A stretch of 64,000 nucleotides of DNA from Phycisphaerales bacterium (GTDB taxonomy: Bacteria > Planctomycetota > Phycisphaerae > Phycisphaerales > SM1A02): NCBI GenBank assembly GCA_029245245.1, contig JAQWPT010000001.1, positions 17,948-81,947 on the forward strand. Direction: 5' to 3'. How positions within the stretch are numbered: position 1 is the stretch's first letter; every line of letters starts with the position of its first letter. The notes below the pieces were generated by a model. That model did not search any database. It was not told the origin of the DNA and worked only from the letters and a program-made list of their open reading frames with translations. The position numbers were made by a program, and so were the translations under genes. Shown piece after piece: positions 50,366 to 59,403 of this stretch.

Positions 50366-50998
50366 ATGACGAATCCGCAGGATCAGGTCGCCCGTGCCGC
50401 CGCCCGCCTGCTCCTGGAGCAGTCGGTCACGGACATCGGCGCCGCCATTGCCGCGGCCCGCCGCGCTGCCGGTGGGGGCCCCCCGGGGCCACCTCCGTCA
50501 CGGGGTCGGGTGCGTCGCCACTTCGTGGCCATGCAGCAGCAGTCCATGGGAGCCGAGGACTGGGCACGCCGCAAGCGTGGGATTCTCGCCTCCGTCGAGG
50601 AATGCATGGTTGGACTCGGGTGGGCACTCCCCGACCTGGAACTTCGCCTCGCCGGTCGCGCCGCCGAGGGGCACGTCGACGGATTCGAGCCGATCTGGAT
50701 GCGAGTGCATGCGGACATCGATGATGGTGACCTGTGCCTCATCCTCGAGGAGCAGGAGTTCGAGAGTACCTCCGTGGGCAGCATCGAGACCCGCCACGGC
50801 CGGATGGTCCGGATCACCGCTGAATCGGAGGAGTTCGATCTCGTGCTGCTTCGCTGTCCGCATCGTGCCCAGGTGATCGAGGAACAGAACCTCGTCACGG
50901 GTGCCCCGGTCGTGCTGCTGGATGCGGCCTCGCTGGCTCGCCGACTCGCCGAGGGTGTATCGGACCCTCCCGGTTCAACCCCGGGTGAAGATGGGTGA
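50366..50998 (+). CDS. Protein of unknown function
   Basis: A 210-residue soluble protein. The first ~50 residues are Ala/Arg-rich and helical (QVARAAARLLLEQSVTDIGAAIAAARRAA) with a short Gly/Pro stretch (GGGPPGPPPSRG). The rest is beta-rich with LEEQEFESTSVGSIETRHGRM and FDLVLLRCPHRAQVIEEQNL. No signal peptide or membrane helix is present. Despite the H, C and DE residues scattered in the second half, I do not recognise a family or active site. It is divergent from pdxA and followed by a secreted dockerin-tailed gene. Confidence 0.6.
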   Translation: MTNPQDQVARAAARLLLEQSVTDIGAAIAAARRAAGGGPPGPPPSRGRVRRHFVAMQQQSMGAEDWARRKRGILASVEECMVGLGWALPDLELRLAGRAAEGHVDGFEPIWMRVHADIDDGDLCLILEEQEFESTSVGSIETRHGRMVRITAESEEFDLVLLRCPHRAQVIEEQNLVTGAPVVLLDAASLARRLAEGVSDPPGSTPGEDG

Positions 50999-51096
50999 AC
51001 CCTGCGGCCTGCCGGCGTGTTGATCGCCCCGGGCCGTGACATGGATCGCCCCCCCGGCATCCTGAACAGCATGCTTGATACCGAGAGGAGGGTGTT

Positions 51097-52647
51097 CTGC
51101 GAACGCAGCTCACCATTGCGATCGCCGCGTCCATGGCATGCCTGGGCGCAGCCGAGGGCGGCATCGAAGTGCTCGACGATGTCGGTGCGCCGGTTCCGCC
51201 CAGTGCGTGGTCCCTGGTGGCGACACCTGCGGGCTATCGCATGGTCCTCCACGAACTCCACGACCCCTGGCAGGAAACCTGGTTCGTCATTCGATCCGAT
51301 GCCAACGAGCACTTCGACCACGTCGACATCGCGGTCGATGGGCCCGCGGCCGGTTCACCCGTGCTCGTCCGCATCGAGGGCGCCGGCTCGATCGACACCA
51401 TCGTGCAGAGCGGCTCCGCCGAGACGAGGCTGGACTACGTCCAGGTGCACGAGGATCTCGGGTCCGTACAGGCACAGTCCATCGGCACCCTCATCGCCGG
51501 ACGCGACGTGCATGGTCCGGTCATCGCCACGACGCCGCCGAATCCGGTGCGTGGCATCGTCGCGGTCGAGGCCGGGCGGCACATCACGGGTCCGTTGCTG
51601 GCCGAGCATGGACGAATCGAATACATCGCCGCCGGTGGCAGCATCGGCAGTGCGGGTGACACGGTCGTGATCCGATCCCGATATGGCATCGGCACCCTGG
51701 CCTGCCAGGCCGAGGCATGGCTGGACATGGATCTTCGCACCACGGCCGGGACCGGGACCCTCTGGCGTCTCGCGGCGCCGACCGTCGATGGCCAGGTGCT
51801 CATCGATGCCATGGCGCCGATGCTTGGTGCCGACGGAGACTGCTTCGTGCAGGTCGATCGTTTCAACGGTGAACTTCGCATCGAGGGTGGACTCTCCAGC
51901 GAGGCTCCGATCATCCAGCTCGGCGAAGAAGGACTTGCGGGTCGCATCATCATCAACGCGGGCAACGCTGGGGGGGCCTGGGCATCGCCGGTGCAACTCG
52001 GCGCACCTGCCGACGACGGATTTCTCCAGTTGCATGGTCCGGTGTATGCACAGCCTCCAGAGTTGCTGGGGGACGGATCGGTGGGACTGGTTCCCTTCCG
52101 ACTGCACATGAGTGCCTGCGAGCCGGTCTCCGGAAGCATCGTGAGCGCGGACGAGGCCGATCTGGTGTCGGTGACCCTGCGTTGGTACGGACCGGTGTCC
52201 TGGCCCGGCGGCGTACCGTTGGTCGTGGAGCATCGACGGCTCGATGGTGGAGGATGGGAGTCTGCACCTGGAGGGCACTTCCTCTTCCTGCCGGTGGCGG
52301 ACGATCCAACCGCACTGGTGGTCGAGTCGGCGGCGCCAGGCCTGGGGTTCGTTCCCGGCTGGGAGTACCGACTTCGACCGACCGGTGCCCTTGTCGGTGA
52401 CCTGCCGCTGGCGCCTGCGGTGGCCATGGATGATGCATGGACCGTGGAGATCGACGGATCCGCGACCTGTTTCGGTGATGTCGACGGTGATGCCGGGGTC
52501 GGAGTGACCGACCTGCTGGTGCTGCTGGCCTGCTGGGGAGAGGTCGATGGACCGCTTGCGGCGACCAGTGATCTCGACGGCGATGGCACGGTGGATGTGC
52601 TGGACCTGTTGGCGCTTCTTGGCGCGTGGGGTCCGTGCGCTCCGTAA
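51097..52647 (+). CDS. Secreted protein with C-terminal dockerin-like EF-hand repeats; probable CTG start
   Basis: A 516-residue exported protein if read from CTG at 51097. AGGAGG (51086-51091) lies five bases before that codon, and only this start gives a full signal peptide: basic RTQ, then LTIAIAASMACLGA and a cleavage site near AAEGG. The first in-frame ATG (51133) would remove most of it, and an in-frame stop lies just upstream. The body is a series of beta-strand repeats (HVDIAVDGPAAGSPVLVRIE, SIGTLIAGRDVHGPVIA, IEYIAAGGSIGSAGDTVVIR), probably a beta-helix or beta-sandwich array. The last ~60 residues are a two-repeat dockerin-like tail: GDVDGDAGVGVTDLLVLLACWG and DLDGDGTVDVLDLLALLGAWG. 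Function is unknown; it is likely a surface or secreted protein. Confidence 0.8.
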   Translation: MRTQLTIAIAASMACLGAAEGGIEVLDDVGAPVPPSAWSLVATPAGYRMVLHELHDPWQETWFVIRSDANEHFDHVDIAVDGPAAGSPVLVRIEGAGSIDTIVQSGSAETRLDYVQVHEDLGSVQAQSIGTLIAGRDVHGPVIATTPPNPVRGIVAVEAGRHITGPLLAEHGRIEYIAAGGSIGSAGDTVVIRSRYGIGTLACQAEAWLDMDLRTTAGTGTLWRLAAPTVDGQVLIDAMAPMLGADGDCFVQVDRFNGELRIEGGLSSEAPIIQLGEEGLAGRIIINAGNAGGAWASPVQLGAPADDGFLQLHGPVYAQPPELLGDGSVGLVPFRLHMSACEPVSGSIVSADEADLVSVTLRWYGPVSWPGGVPLVVEHRRLDGGGWESAPGGHFLFLPVADDPTALVVESAAPGLGFVPGWEYRLRPTGALVGDLPLAPAVAMDDAWTVEIDGSATCFGDVDGDAGVGVTDLLVLLACWGEVDGPLAATSDLDGDGTVDVLDLLALLGAWGPCAP

Positions 52648-52662
52648 GCCCGGCAAGGAACA

Positions 52663-52685
52663 GCCCCCGCCGGGGGGGCGGGGGC
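52663..52685. terminator. Hairpin between convergent dockerin-tailed genes
   Basis: A 9-bp all-G/C stem (52663-52671 with 52677-52685) lies in the 71-base gap between two convergent genes. It lacks a good T tract on either side, so it may only slow polymerase or stabilise 3' ends. Confidence 0.4.
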
Positions 52686-52718
52686 CGTTCGAGTTACGCA
52701 AGGTTCGTGTTGTTCCGT

Positions 52719-54098
52719 TCAGCCACACTCGCCCCAGAACGTGAGGACGAGCAGGAGGTCGCCGACGCCGATGGTGTCGTCTCCGTCGAGGTCGTACGCC
52801 GGCTCGTCGCTGCCCCAGCTGCCGAGGATCGTCAGCAGTTCCGTGACGTTGACATTGCCATCTGCATCGAAGTCGGCTGTGCATGGCTGCTCATTGAGAT
52901 CGAAGACATAGCCCTTGCCGGGGATGACGTAGGTGTAATCGATCACCCTCGTGATGGTGCTTGCCAGGGCCGTACTCCCGTTGATCGAGAGGGCCAGGCC
53001 GAACATGCTGTCGTCTGCATTGTCTGATCGTGTGAGCACGTTCTCGATGCTCCAGCCACCGGGTTCACTGGCCAGGACATAGGCGGCTCCGGCCGTATCG
53101 TCGGCATCGGGGTCACTGACGATGATTCGTTCGCCATCGGTGTCGAAGACCCAGCCGAACATCGATGTCGCGTCCTCGAGTCCGAGCGACTCAGCCGTGA
53201 TCTCCGAGGAGAGGTTCCAGTTGGCCCCGTCGTACCTGTAGGCCAGGATGATCGGACTGTCCGAGGGGCCGGGATCAGTGCACTTGGTGACCATGAGATC
53301 ACCGGAGGCGCTCATCCTGCTGCCCAGGAAGCGGGCCTCGGAGTCGTGGTACCGGAGCGTCTGGTGGTGGTTCCAGAAGTACATGTTCGCATGGCCGGTG
53401 TGCTCACCTCGCTGGAAGGTGTAGATCGCTCCTCCGTGGAGGGCCTCGTCGTCGTTCGTTGAATCACCGATCAGGAGCGTTCCGTCGTTGATCGCGATCG
53501 AGGAGAACGCTTCTCCGTTGAACTGCGAAGAAGCGATGCTGATGTACGACTCGAAGTCCCAGGATCCATCGGCCTGCCGTGCGTAGATCATCGCGGAGTT
53601 CGAGTCGGCGCAGGCGAACAGGTCGTCTTCAAAGGCGATCTTCAGTCCATCGGGCTGTGGGCTGTACTGGTCCAGGTCCTGCTGCGAATCGAACTCAAGG
53701 GTCCAGTTCCCGAATGATTCGCGGACATAGATGCGAGCCTCCTCGTCACCTCCGCAGAGCAGGTGCTGATCATCCAGCACGCAGCGGGGGCCCGGGAACG
53801 TGGTGGTCGAAACGAACTCGTTCTCCGCATTGAGCTCGTAGACATAGTTGACTTCGAACCGGCGTGCCGTGATGACGAGGACATCATCACTGGCCTGGAC
53901 CGCGAAGCCGAAGTCGGATCCGACCAGCTCGTCCTCGTATTCGTGGCCATCCCCCTCGATGACGAAGGAGGGGTCGGGGTCGACCAGCGGGGGCTGGCAT
54001 TCATCGATGGCCGAGGCAGTTACGGACGTGGATGCCACGACCAGGAATGCCGAGATCCCAAACAGGCACCTGTTGCGTGTGTCTACATGCATCTTCAT
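52719..54098 (-). CDS. Secreted FG-GAP/propeller-like protein with C-terminal dockerin-like repeats
   Basis: A 459-residue exported protein. The start at 54098 (MKMHVDTRNRC) has AAGGAG six bases upstream and a signal peptide (LFGISAFLVVASTSVTASA). The body repeats a pattern like GSDFGFAVQASDDVLVITA, FNGEAFSSIAINDGTLLIGD, FLGSRMSASGDLMVTK and MFGLALSINGSTALAS, that is, FG-GAP-type blades of an integrin-like propeller. Aspartate-rich turns (DPDADDTAG) are common. The tail has two EF-hand-like repeats, DFDADGNVNVTELLTILGSWG and DLDGDDTIGVGDLLLVLTFWG. It is convergent with the other dockerin-tailed gene. The frame upstream of 54104 is spurious. Confidence 0.82.
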   Translation of the reverse strand: MKMHVDTRNRCLFGISAFLVVASTSVTASAIDECQPPLVDPDPSFVIEGDGHEYEDELVGSDFGFAVQASDDVLVITARRFEVNYVYELNAENEFVSTTTFPGPRCVLDDQHLLCGGDEEARIYVRESFGNWTLEFDSQQDLDQYSPQPDGLKIAFEDDLFACADSNSAMIYARQADGSWDFESYISIASSQFNGEAFSSIAINDGTLLIGDSTNDDEALHGGAIYTFQRGEHTGHANMYFWNHHQTLRYHDSEARFLGSRMSASGDLMVTKCTDPGPSDSPIILAYRYDGANWNLSSEITAESLGLEDATSMFGWVFDTDGERIIVSDPDADDTAGAAYVLASEPGGWSIENVLTRSDNADDSMFGLALSINGSTALASTITRVIDYTYVIPGKGYVFDLNEQPCTADFDADGNVNVTELLTILGSWGSDEPAYDLDGDDTIGVGDLLLVLTFWGECG

Positions 54099-54187
54099 GT
54101 TCATCTCCTTGCATCTCTCGGGGTGAATGAAGTCCCCTCGGAATGCCCCAAGGAGGCGGATCCCGCAGGTGCATGCGCAGTGAAGTT

Positions 54188-54217
54188 GGAAAATCAGAAA
54201 ATGCAGCCTCGGGAGGC
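54188..54217 (-). terminator. Candidate terminator after the mtaB-S1 operon
   Basis: On the minus strand GCCTC-CC-GAGGC (54217-54206) is followed by TGCATTTTCTGATTTT. It lies about 35 bases after the S1-protein stop codon and upstream of the next minus-strand gene. Confidence 0.45.
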
Positions 54218-54252
54218 GTTCCTGGTTGCTGGAAGGTTCCAAGGGGCCTTGT

Positions 54253-55497
54253 TCAGCCGATGCCGCCCTTGAGAGGGCCGTCACCGAACTTCGCCTTGAG
54301 CTTGGCGATCATCGGGTCTTCCTTGCGTTCGGCGGCGGCGGATTCCTCGCCCCCGGCCTGCTTGATGGAGAGCCCGATTCGCCGGCTGGCGGGATCAACC
54401 TTGAGGATCTTCACCGAGACCTTCTGCCCCTCTTTGACCACCGACGCGACCTTCTTGACGTGATCGTTGCTCAACTGGGAGATGTGCACCAGCCCGTCGA
54501 CGCCCTGGGCCAGTTCGACGAAGCAGCCGAAATCGGCCAGGCGAGTGACGGTGCCTTCGACGATGTCGCCCTCGGTGAATCCGTCGAGCACCGTCTGCAT
54601 GGGGTCGGTCGTCAACTGCCGCATGCCAAGAGCGATCCGTGGGGGATCGTGCTCGGTGTCCACGGTGAGTATCTGCACGGCCACGGCATCGCCGACCTTG
54701 ACGAGGTGATTGGGATCCTGCACCCGCTGCCAGCTCATTTCCGAGACGTGGATCAGGCCATCCATGCCGCCGATGTCGGCGAAGGCTCCGAAGGGCTGGA
54801 CGCGGGTGATCACGGCATCGAGCACCTGGCCCGGTTCCAGGGTTTCCAGCAGGCTGGCTCTCGCCTCGGCTCGCTCGGCCTCGAGCATGTCGCGCCGGCT
54901 GAGCACCATGCGGTTGCGGGCGCGGTCCAGTTCCATGACCTGGCAGGGCATCTTCTGGCCGACGTAGATCGTCAGGTCGGGAACGTGGTGCAGGGCGACG
55001 TGTCCGGCGGGCATGAATGCGGGATGGCCTGCGACCTCCATCTCAAGTCCACCGGTGTTCGTGCCCGTGCACCGGGCTTCGATGACCTGGCCGATGTCGA
55101 TGGTTTCCCACTGCGCCTTCTGTACGCCTCCGGTCAGGGAGCACACCAGCATGCCATCGTTGGCATCCTCCCGTTCGATGACGAAGGTTTCCCTGGTTCC
55201 TGGAGCCGGTGGTTCCTTGAACTGCGAGAGGGGGCAGACGCCCTGGAGTTTCGGTCCGAACTCGATGAAGACCTCGGCATCACGGATGGACACCACGACG
55301 CCTTCGCGGCGGGGTCGGGCGCCACGCGCGGACGCACGGGGAGCGGCCTTGGCGTCCTGTTCCAGCATGTCTTCGAAACTCGCTTCGCCAAGTGCCGCAT
55401 CGATCTCGGCCTGGAGTTGGGGATCGAGTCCACTGCCGCCACCGCGGGCTTCCTGGGAGGCCTCGTCGGCGGGCGTGCTGTTTGGTTCGGGAATCAT
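54253..55497 (-). CDS. Protein with four S1 RNA-binding domains (ribosomal protein S1-like)
   Basis: A 414-residue RNA-binding protein. After an acidic N-terminal segment (about 60 residues) come four S1 repeats: about 62-125 (REGVVVSIRDAEVFIEFG), 140-210 (more diverged, VIEARCTGTNTGGLEMEV), 225-295 (DAVITRVQPFGAFADIGGMDGLIHVSEMS) and 310-385 (EGTVTRLADFGCFVELAQGVDGLVHISQLS). Ribosomal S1 in Gram-negatives usually has six repeats, so this is a shorter S1-like protein, perhaps a translation or RNA-stability factor. It overlaps mtaB by four bases, which links it to tRNA modification and translation. Confidence 0.88.
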   Translation of the reverse strand: MIPEPNSTPADEASQEARGGGSGLDPQLQAEIDAALGEASFEDMLEQDAKAAPRASARGARPRREGVVVSIRDAEVFIEFGPKLQGVCPLSQFKEPPAPGTRETFVIEREDANDGMLVCSLTGGVQKAQWETIDIGQVIEARCTGTNTGGLEMEVAGHPAFMPAGHVALHHVPDLTIYVGQKMPCQVMELDRARNRMVLSRRDMLEAERAEARASLLETLEPGQVLDAVITRVQPFGAFADIGGMDGLIHVSEMSWQRVQDPNHLVKVGDAVAVQILTVDTEHDPPRIALGMRQLTTDPMQTVLDGFTEGDIVEGTVTRLADFGCFVELAQGVDGLVHISQLSNDHVKKVASVVKEGQKVSVKILKVDPASRRIGLSIKQAGGEESAAAERKEDPMIAKLKAKFGDGPLKGGIG

Positions 55498-56999
55498 CGT
55501 GCGGCTTCCATCTGTGATTGGAGAACTTTCAGGGGATGGTCGAGTTCGAGCACCCGGCCCGCGGTCTGGTTCGGGCTGACGTGGGTGATGCGGACATGGA
55601 CAGTGTCGCTGCGTTGTCGGTGGGTGGGTACGTGCACCCGCGTGTAGTGGTCACAGCGGCCGGTCATGAAGGCGCCGTCTTCCTGTTCAAGAATCACCCG
55701 CACGCTGCGGCCCAGCAGCTGGCGTCGCCAGCGGATGGACAGTCCGTTGACCGGGTCCGTTTCCAGGTCGATGAGGTGGCGGACCCGGCGGCGGGTGACC
55801 GCATCGGGAACGAACTGGTCGGTCCATCTCGCCGCGGCGGTGCCGCTTCGGGGACTGAACGGAAAGACGTGCATGTGGAGGAATCCGGTGGCTTCGGCCA
55901 CCTCGACGGTGCGGGCGAAGTCATCTTCGGTCTCTCCCGGGAAGCCGCAGATGATGTCGGTGGTGATCGCCGGAGGCAGGCCGACCTCGTCGACGAAGGC
56001 CTCGTGCACCTGCTGGATCATGTGCTGGTAGTCCTCGACGCGGTACTGGCGGTTCATGCGATGCAGGATCGCGTTGGATCCCGACTGCAGGGGCAGGTGC
56101 AGGTGTGGAACCACCACCGGACGGTTGGCGATCATCGCGTCCAGCAGCGGCTCGGTGACATCGCCGGGTTCCATCGAACTCAGGCGAAGCCGGGCGAGGC
56201 CGGGAATCGCGGCGACGGCATCAAGCAGGTCCGCAAGAGGTTCAGCCTGCGGTTGCTTCTGGTTGCGGCGCAGGGCGGTTTCGTGGCCGTACGCACCGAG
56301 AAAGATGCCGGTGAGCACGATCTCGCTGTGTCCGAGGTCGACGAGGCGGCGTGCCTCCTCGACGACCACTGCCGGCGGCTTGGAACGAAGCGTGGGACGC
56401 AGGGTTGGAATGATGCAGAAGGTGCAGTGGGCGTCGCAGCCGTCCTGGATGCGGACCTCGGCCCGGACATGGCGGCCGAGCGTTCGTGGCGGAGCGATGA
56501 CAGGCAGGGAGCGGAGTCCGTCGTGGTGGGACGCTTCAGCGGCCATGGGCGGAACCGTGTCGAGGTCGAGTTCATCGCGTTTGGCCAGCCACTGGTCCAC
56601 GCGGTGGGCAAGCTGTTCCATCATCGAGTGTTGGTCGGCGTCCCGGTGTCCGATGCTGTTGCGGACATCCCCGCTCAGTTCGGCGGCCTGTTGGGAGTCG
56701 GCCGAGACCCAGCACCCGGTGACGAGCACGGTTGGAGTCCGAGTGCCGTCCCCCCGCGATGCGCGGCGGATGGCGTGTCGTGATTTCGCGGCGGCCTGGC
56801 TGGTGACGGCGCAGGTATGGACAATCTCCAGTTCGGCGAAGGCCGATGGGGCCGCCGGCTCGATCCCCCGGGCCTGGAGCAGGGATTCGATCTCCCTGGA
56901 CTCGGCGTGGTTGACACGGCAGCCGAGGGTTCGGACGTGGTAGGTCGGGTTGGATCTGGTCAGATGCACGAAGCGACCCATCCTAGCAGGGGGGTGCAT
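55494..56999 (-). CDS. mtaB: tRNA (t6A37)-methylthiotransferase MtaB-like radical SAM enzyme
   Basis: Adds a methylthio group to t6A37 in tRNAs reading ANN codons. The N-terminal UPF0004 domain has TLGCRVNHAESREIE, VHTCAVTSQAAAKSR and VTGCWVSAD, giving the three cysteines for the auxiliary iron-sulfur cluster. The radical SAM triad is CDAHCTFC (about residue 185). The core continues with IVLTGIFLGAYG and LRLSSMEPGDVT, and a TRAM-like region forms the end (LLGRSVRVILEQEDGAFMTG). TLGCRVN favours MtaB over MiaB (which has TYGCQMN). At 501 residues it is somewhat longer than usual. The start may be 56999 or 56981 (MGRFVHL). It is the first gene of a pair with the S1-like gene. Confidence 0.92.
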   Translation of the reverse strand: MHPPARMGRFVHLTRSNPTYHVRTLGCRVNHAESREIESLLQARGIEPAAPSAFAELEIVHTCAVTSQAAAKSRHAIRRASRGDGTRTPTVLVTGCWVSADSQQAAELSGDVRNSIGHRDADQHSMMEQLAHRVDQWLAKRDELDLDTVPPMAAEASHHDGLRSLPVIAPPRTLGRHVRAEVRIQDGCDAHCTFCIIPTLRPTLRSKPPAVVVEEARRLVDLGHSEIVLTGIFLGAYGHETALRRNQKQPQAEPLADLLDAVAAIPGLARLRLSSMEPGDVTEPLLDAMIANRPVVVPHLHLPLQSGSNAILHRMNRQYRVEDYQHMIQQVHEAFVDEVGLPPAITTDIICGFPGETEDDFARTVEVAEATGFLHMHVFPFSPRSGTAAARWTDQFVPDAVTRRRVRHLIDLETDPVNGLSIRWRRQLLGRSVRVILEQEDGAFMTGRCDHYTRVHVPTHRQRSDTVHVRITHVSPNQTAGRVLELDHPLKVLQSQMEAAR

Positions 57000-57231
57000 G
57001 TCGGGACCGCACGAACCGCCAAACTCCCCGTGGAATCAGGTGTGAATCCGTCTTCTTCGGTCCCCCTGTGCCGGCAGCACAATGGGGTCCCGCAGGGTTC
57101 CATTTGCTGCTCAATGGCCGCATGGGGGGACTGGGCGGGATCGGCGGTGTATGATTCCTTGAATCAAAGAGGCCTCCGGTTCCAGGCTCGAGGGCGGGTG
57201 GGTTCCGGCATGAGCAAGGACTGCAGAACGC

Positions 57232-59403
57232 ATGGCAAGCCAACACAGTGCATGGGGAATTGAGATCGGCGCGTACGCGGTCAAGGCCATCCGCCTCGAT
57301 CGCAATGGTGACGACGTCAGCGTCTCGGATTTCGCCTACATCCCACACAAGAAGGTGCTCTCGAGCCCCGATTCCGATCAGCGCGAAGTGATCCGGCTCA
57401 GTCTGGGTCAGTTCATCAGCGAGAAGAAGCTCGAGGGCGAACATCTCGTGATGTCGATTCCCGGGCACTCCTCCTTCGCACGCTTCGCGAAGCTGCCTCC
57501 GGTCGAGCCCAAGAAGGTTCCCGACATCGTCAAGTTCGAAGCGGTGCAGCAGATTCCCTTCCCGATCGAGGAAGTGGAGTGGGACTACCAGACCTTCGTG
57601 TCCGAGGATTCCCCCGAGGTCGAGGTCGGCATCTTCGCCGTGACTCGTGAGAAGATTCAGGAACGACTGAGTCTCTACTCCGAAGTCGGCATGGGCCCCG
57701 AGGTCATGACCCTCAGCCCGGTCTCGGTCTACAACGCCATGGCCTGGGATCACAACCTCGCCAAGCGCGAAGAACCCGTGGTCTACATCGACATCGGCAC
57801 CTACGCGACGGACGTGATCATCGCGGAAGCCGGTCGCTGCTGGATCCGCACCTTCCCCCTCGGCGGAACCCACTTCACGGAAGCCATCGCCGAGTCGTTC
57901 AAACTCAAGTATTCCAAGGCCGAGCGACTGAAGCTCGAGGCCTCTTCCAGCCGGTATACAAAGCAGATCATGCAGGCCATGCGTCCGATCTTCAGCGACC
58001 TGCTGCAGGATCTCCAGCGATCGCTGGGGTACTTCTCCAGTGTCCATCGCGAGGCGAAGCTGGAGACGATGGTGGGGCTCGGTTCGACCTTCAAGATCCC
58101 CGGCCTTCGCAAGTTCATCGGCCAGCAGTTGCAGGTGAACGTCAGCCGGCTCGACGAGTTCAAGAAGATCTCGGTGACCGGTCGTGAAGCGGCCACGTTT
58201 GCGGAATACAACGTCAACATGGGGACCGCCTACGGGCTGGCCCTGCAGGGCATCGACATGGCACCCATCAACGCGAACCTCGTGCCGATCCCGGTGCTTC
58301 GTGAGCAGATGTGGCATCGCAAGACTCGCTGGTTCGTTGGAGCCGCGGCCCTGGCGATTCTCGCCGGTGGAGTGACCTTCTACCGGCCACTGGTGGACTC
58401 GGGCCAGATCGACTCGGACCCGCCGACGGAGGTCAAGCAGATCATCAGTCGCGGCGAGCAGTTGCAGAAGGAATACGAAGCAGCGAAGGCCAAGGCAGTC
58501 GTCAACCAGGAGGCCAGTTCGCTGCAGGATCTCTTCCTGTACCGGACGGTGTGGCCATGGTTGATCCAGGATTCCGCTCGTTCAGTCCTGTCGGCCGATC
58601 CGCAGCCGGTCCTCACTGGCAGTGATCTCGAGGCAGTCATGAACCTGTCTCCGGAGGACCGGAGACTGGTGGAGATCGTGAACCTCACCGGCCAGTACAT
58701 CGGCACCACGGAAACCGGGGATCGCCCCCGCATTCGGGTGCAGATGCGGTTGGAACTGACCAAGTCCCGTCCGATCGAGTTCATCAACGAAACAGTTGCT
58801 CAGTGGCTCCGGACCAACGGCGAACCCGAGGGTGATCGAGCCGATGTTCCGTACCGGATCATCGTTGATACGGTCAATACCAACGCCTCCAGCATGGAGG
58901 AACGCATCGTCAATCCGAGCAAGGATGAACCCTCCGGCGGCGGCGGTCGAGGCGGTCGAGGCGGTGCCGGCGGACGCGGCGGTGGCGGCGGACGCGGCGG
59001 TGGCGGTCTTGGTGGCGGGCCCATTGGCGGCAGCGGTGGCGGCCGTAGTGGTTCCGGCGGAGTCGGCGGAGTCGGCGGAGTCGGTGGTGTCGGTGGTGTC
59101 GGCGGTGTCGGCGGTGTCGGCGGTGTCGGCGGTGTCGGCGGTCGTGGCGGCGGTGGTGGTATCGGCGGTGTTGGTGGCAGTGGCGGTGGTCCCCTTGGTG
59201 GCGGATCGGGAGGCGGCGGCGGTGGTCGTCGGCCCAGTACGCTGCCAAGCCTGGAGTCCATGGCCCCGCTTCCGGACACCCCGAAGGTCTACCCTCCGGA
59301 TACGACGATCTACACGATTCCCATGACCTTCGAGGTCGAGATTCTTGATCCGAAGGCTGCCCCCCAGGTTTCGACCGAGACGCCCAAGGGAGGCCCGGCA
59401 TGA
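57232..59403 (+). CDS. pilM: PilM-like actin-fold pilus assembly protein with PilN-like and glycine-rich C-terminal parts
   Basis: A 723-residue protein. Residues 1-345 are a PilM-type actin-like ATPase: WGIEIGAYAVKAIRLDRNGD, SIPGHSSFARFAKLPPVEPKKVPDIV, FEAVQQIPFPIEEVEWDYQ, VVYIDIGTYATDVIIAEAGR and a DLLQDLQRSLGYFSS helix. A membrane helix lies near residue 370 (WFVGAAALAILAGGVTFY), followed by a PilN-like periplasmic part (380-560), so one chain covers what PilM and PilN do elsewhere, or what GspL does. About residues 566-670 are almost pure glycine with interspersed R, V and I, including nine GGV units. The last ~55 residues contain YTIPMTFEVEIL. A candidate TATGAT -10 box lies at 57150. 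It overlaps the next gene by four bases. Confidence 0.88.
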   Translation: MASQHSAWGIEIGAYAVKAIRLDRNGDDVSVSDFAYIPHKKVLSSPDSDQREVIRLSLGQFISEKKLEGEHLVMSIPGHSSFARFAKLPPVEPKKVPDIVKFEAVQQIPFPIEEVEWDYQTFVSEDSPEVEVGIFAVTREKIQERLSLYSEVGMGPEVMTLSPVSVYNAMAWDHNLAKREEPVVYIDIGTYATDVIIAEAGRCWIRTFPLGGTHFTEAIAESFKLKYSKAERLKLEASSSRYTKQIMQAMRPIFSDLLQDLQRSLGYFSSVHREAKLETMVGLGSTFKIPGLRKFIGQQLQVNVSRLDEFKKISVTGREAATFAEYNVNMGTAYGLALQGIDMAPINANLVPIPVLREQMWHRKTRWFVGAAALAILAGGVTFYRPLVDSGQIDSDPPTEVKQIISRGEQLQKEYEAAKAKAVVNQEASSLQDLFLYRTVWPWLIQDSARSVLSADPQPVLTGSDLEAVMNLSPEDRRLVEIVNLTGQYIGTTETGDRPRIRVQMRLELTKSRPIEFINETVAQWLRTNGEPEGDRADVPYRIIVDTVNTNASSMEERIVNPSKDEPSGGGGRGGRGGAGGRGGGGGRGGGGLGGGPIGGSGGGRSGSGGVGGVGGVGGVGGVGGVGGVGGVGGVGGRGGGGGIGGVGGSGGGPLGGGSGGGGGGRRPSTLPSLESMAPLPDTPKVYPPDTTIYTIPMTFEVEILDPKAAPQVSTETPKGGPA
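59056..59136 (+). repeat. Nine tandem 9-bp units coding GGV in the pilM-like gene
   Basis: Units of the form GGCGGAGTC, GGTGGTGTC or GGCGGTGTC repeat nine times in frame. The first three share GGAGTC and the last four are identical GGCGGTGTC, suggesting recent slippage-type expansion. The surrounding 58936-59238 is also glycine-coding. Confidence 0.9.

Noticed and set aside
56983..58317. 444-codon minus-strand frame over the start of the PilM-like gene
   Set aside because: Antisense to strongly conserved PilM motifs, and its product has no recognisable pattern.
58936..59238. Tandem repeats that might suggest a CRISPR or satellite array
   Set aside because: Units are 9 bp, in frame and code glycine and valine; there are no spacers. 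The same applies to 61909-62097.
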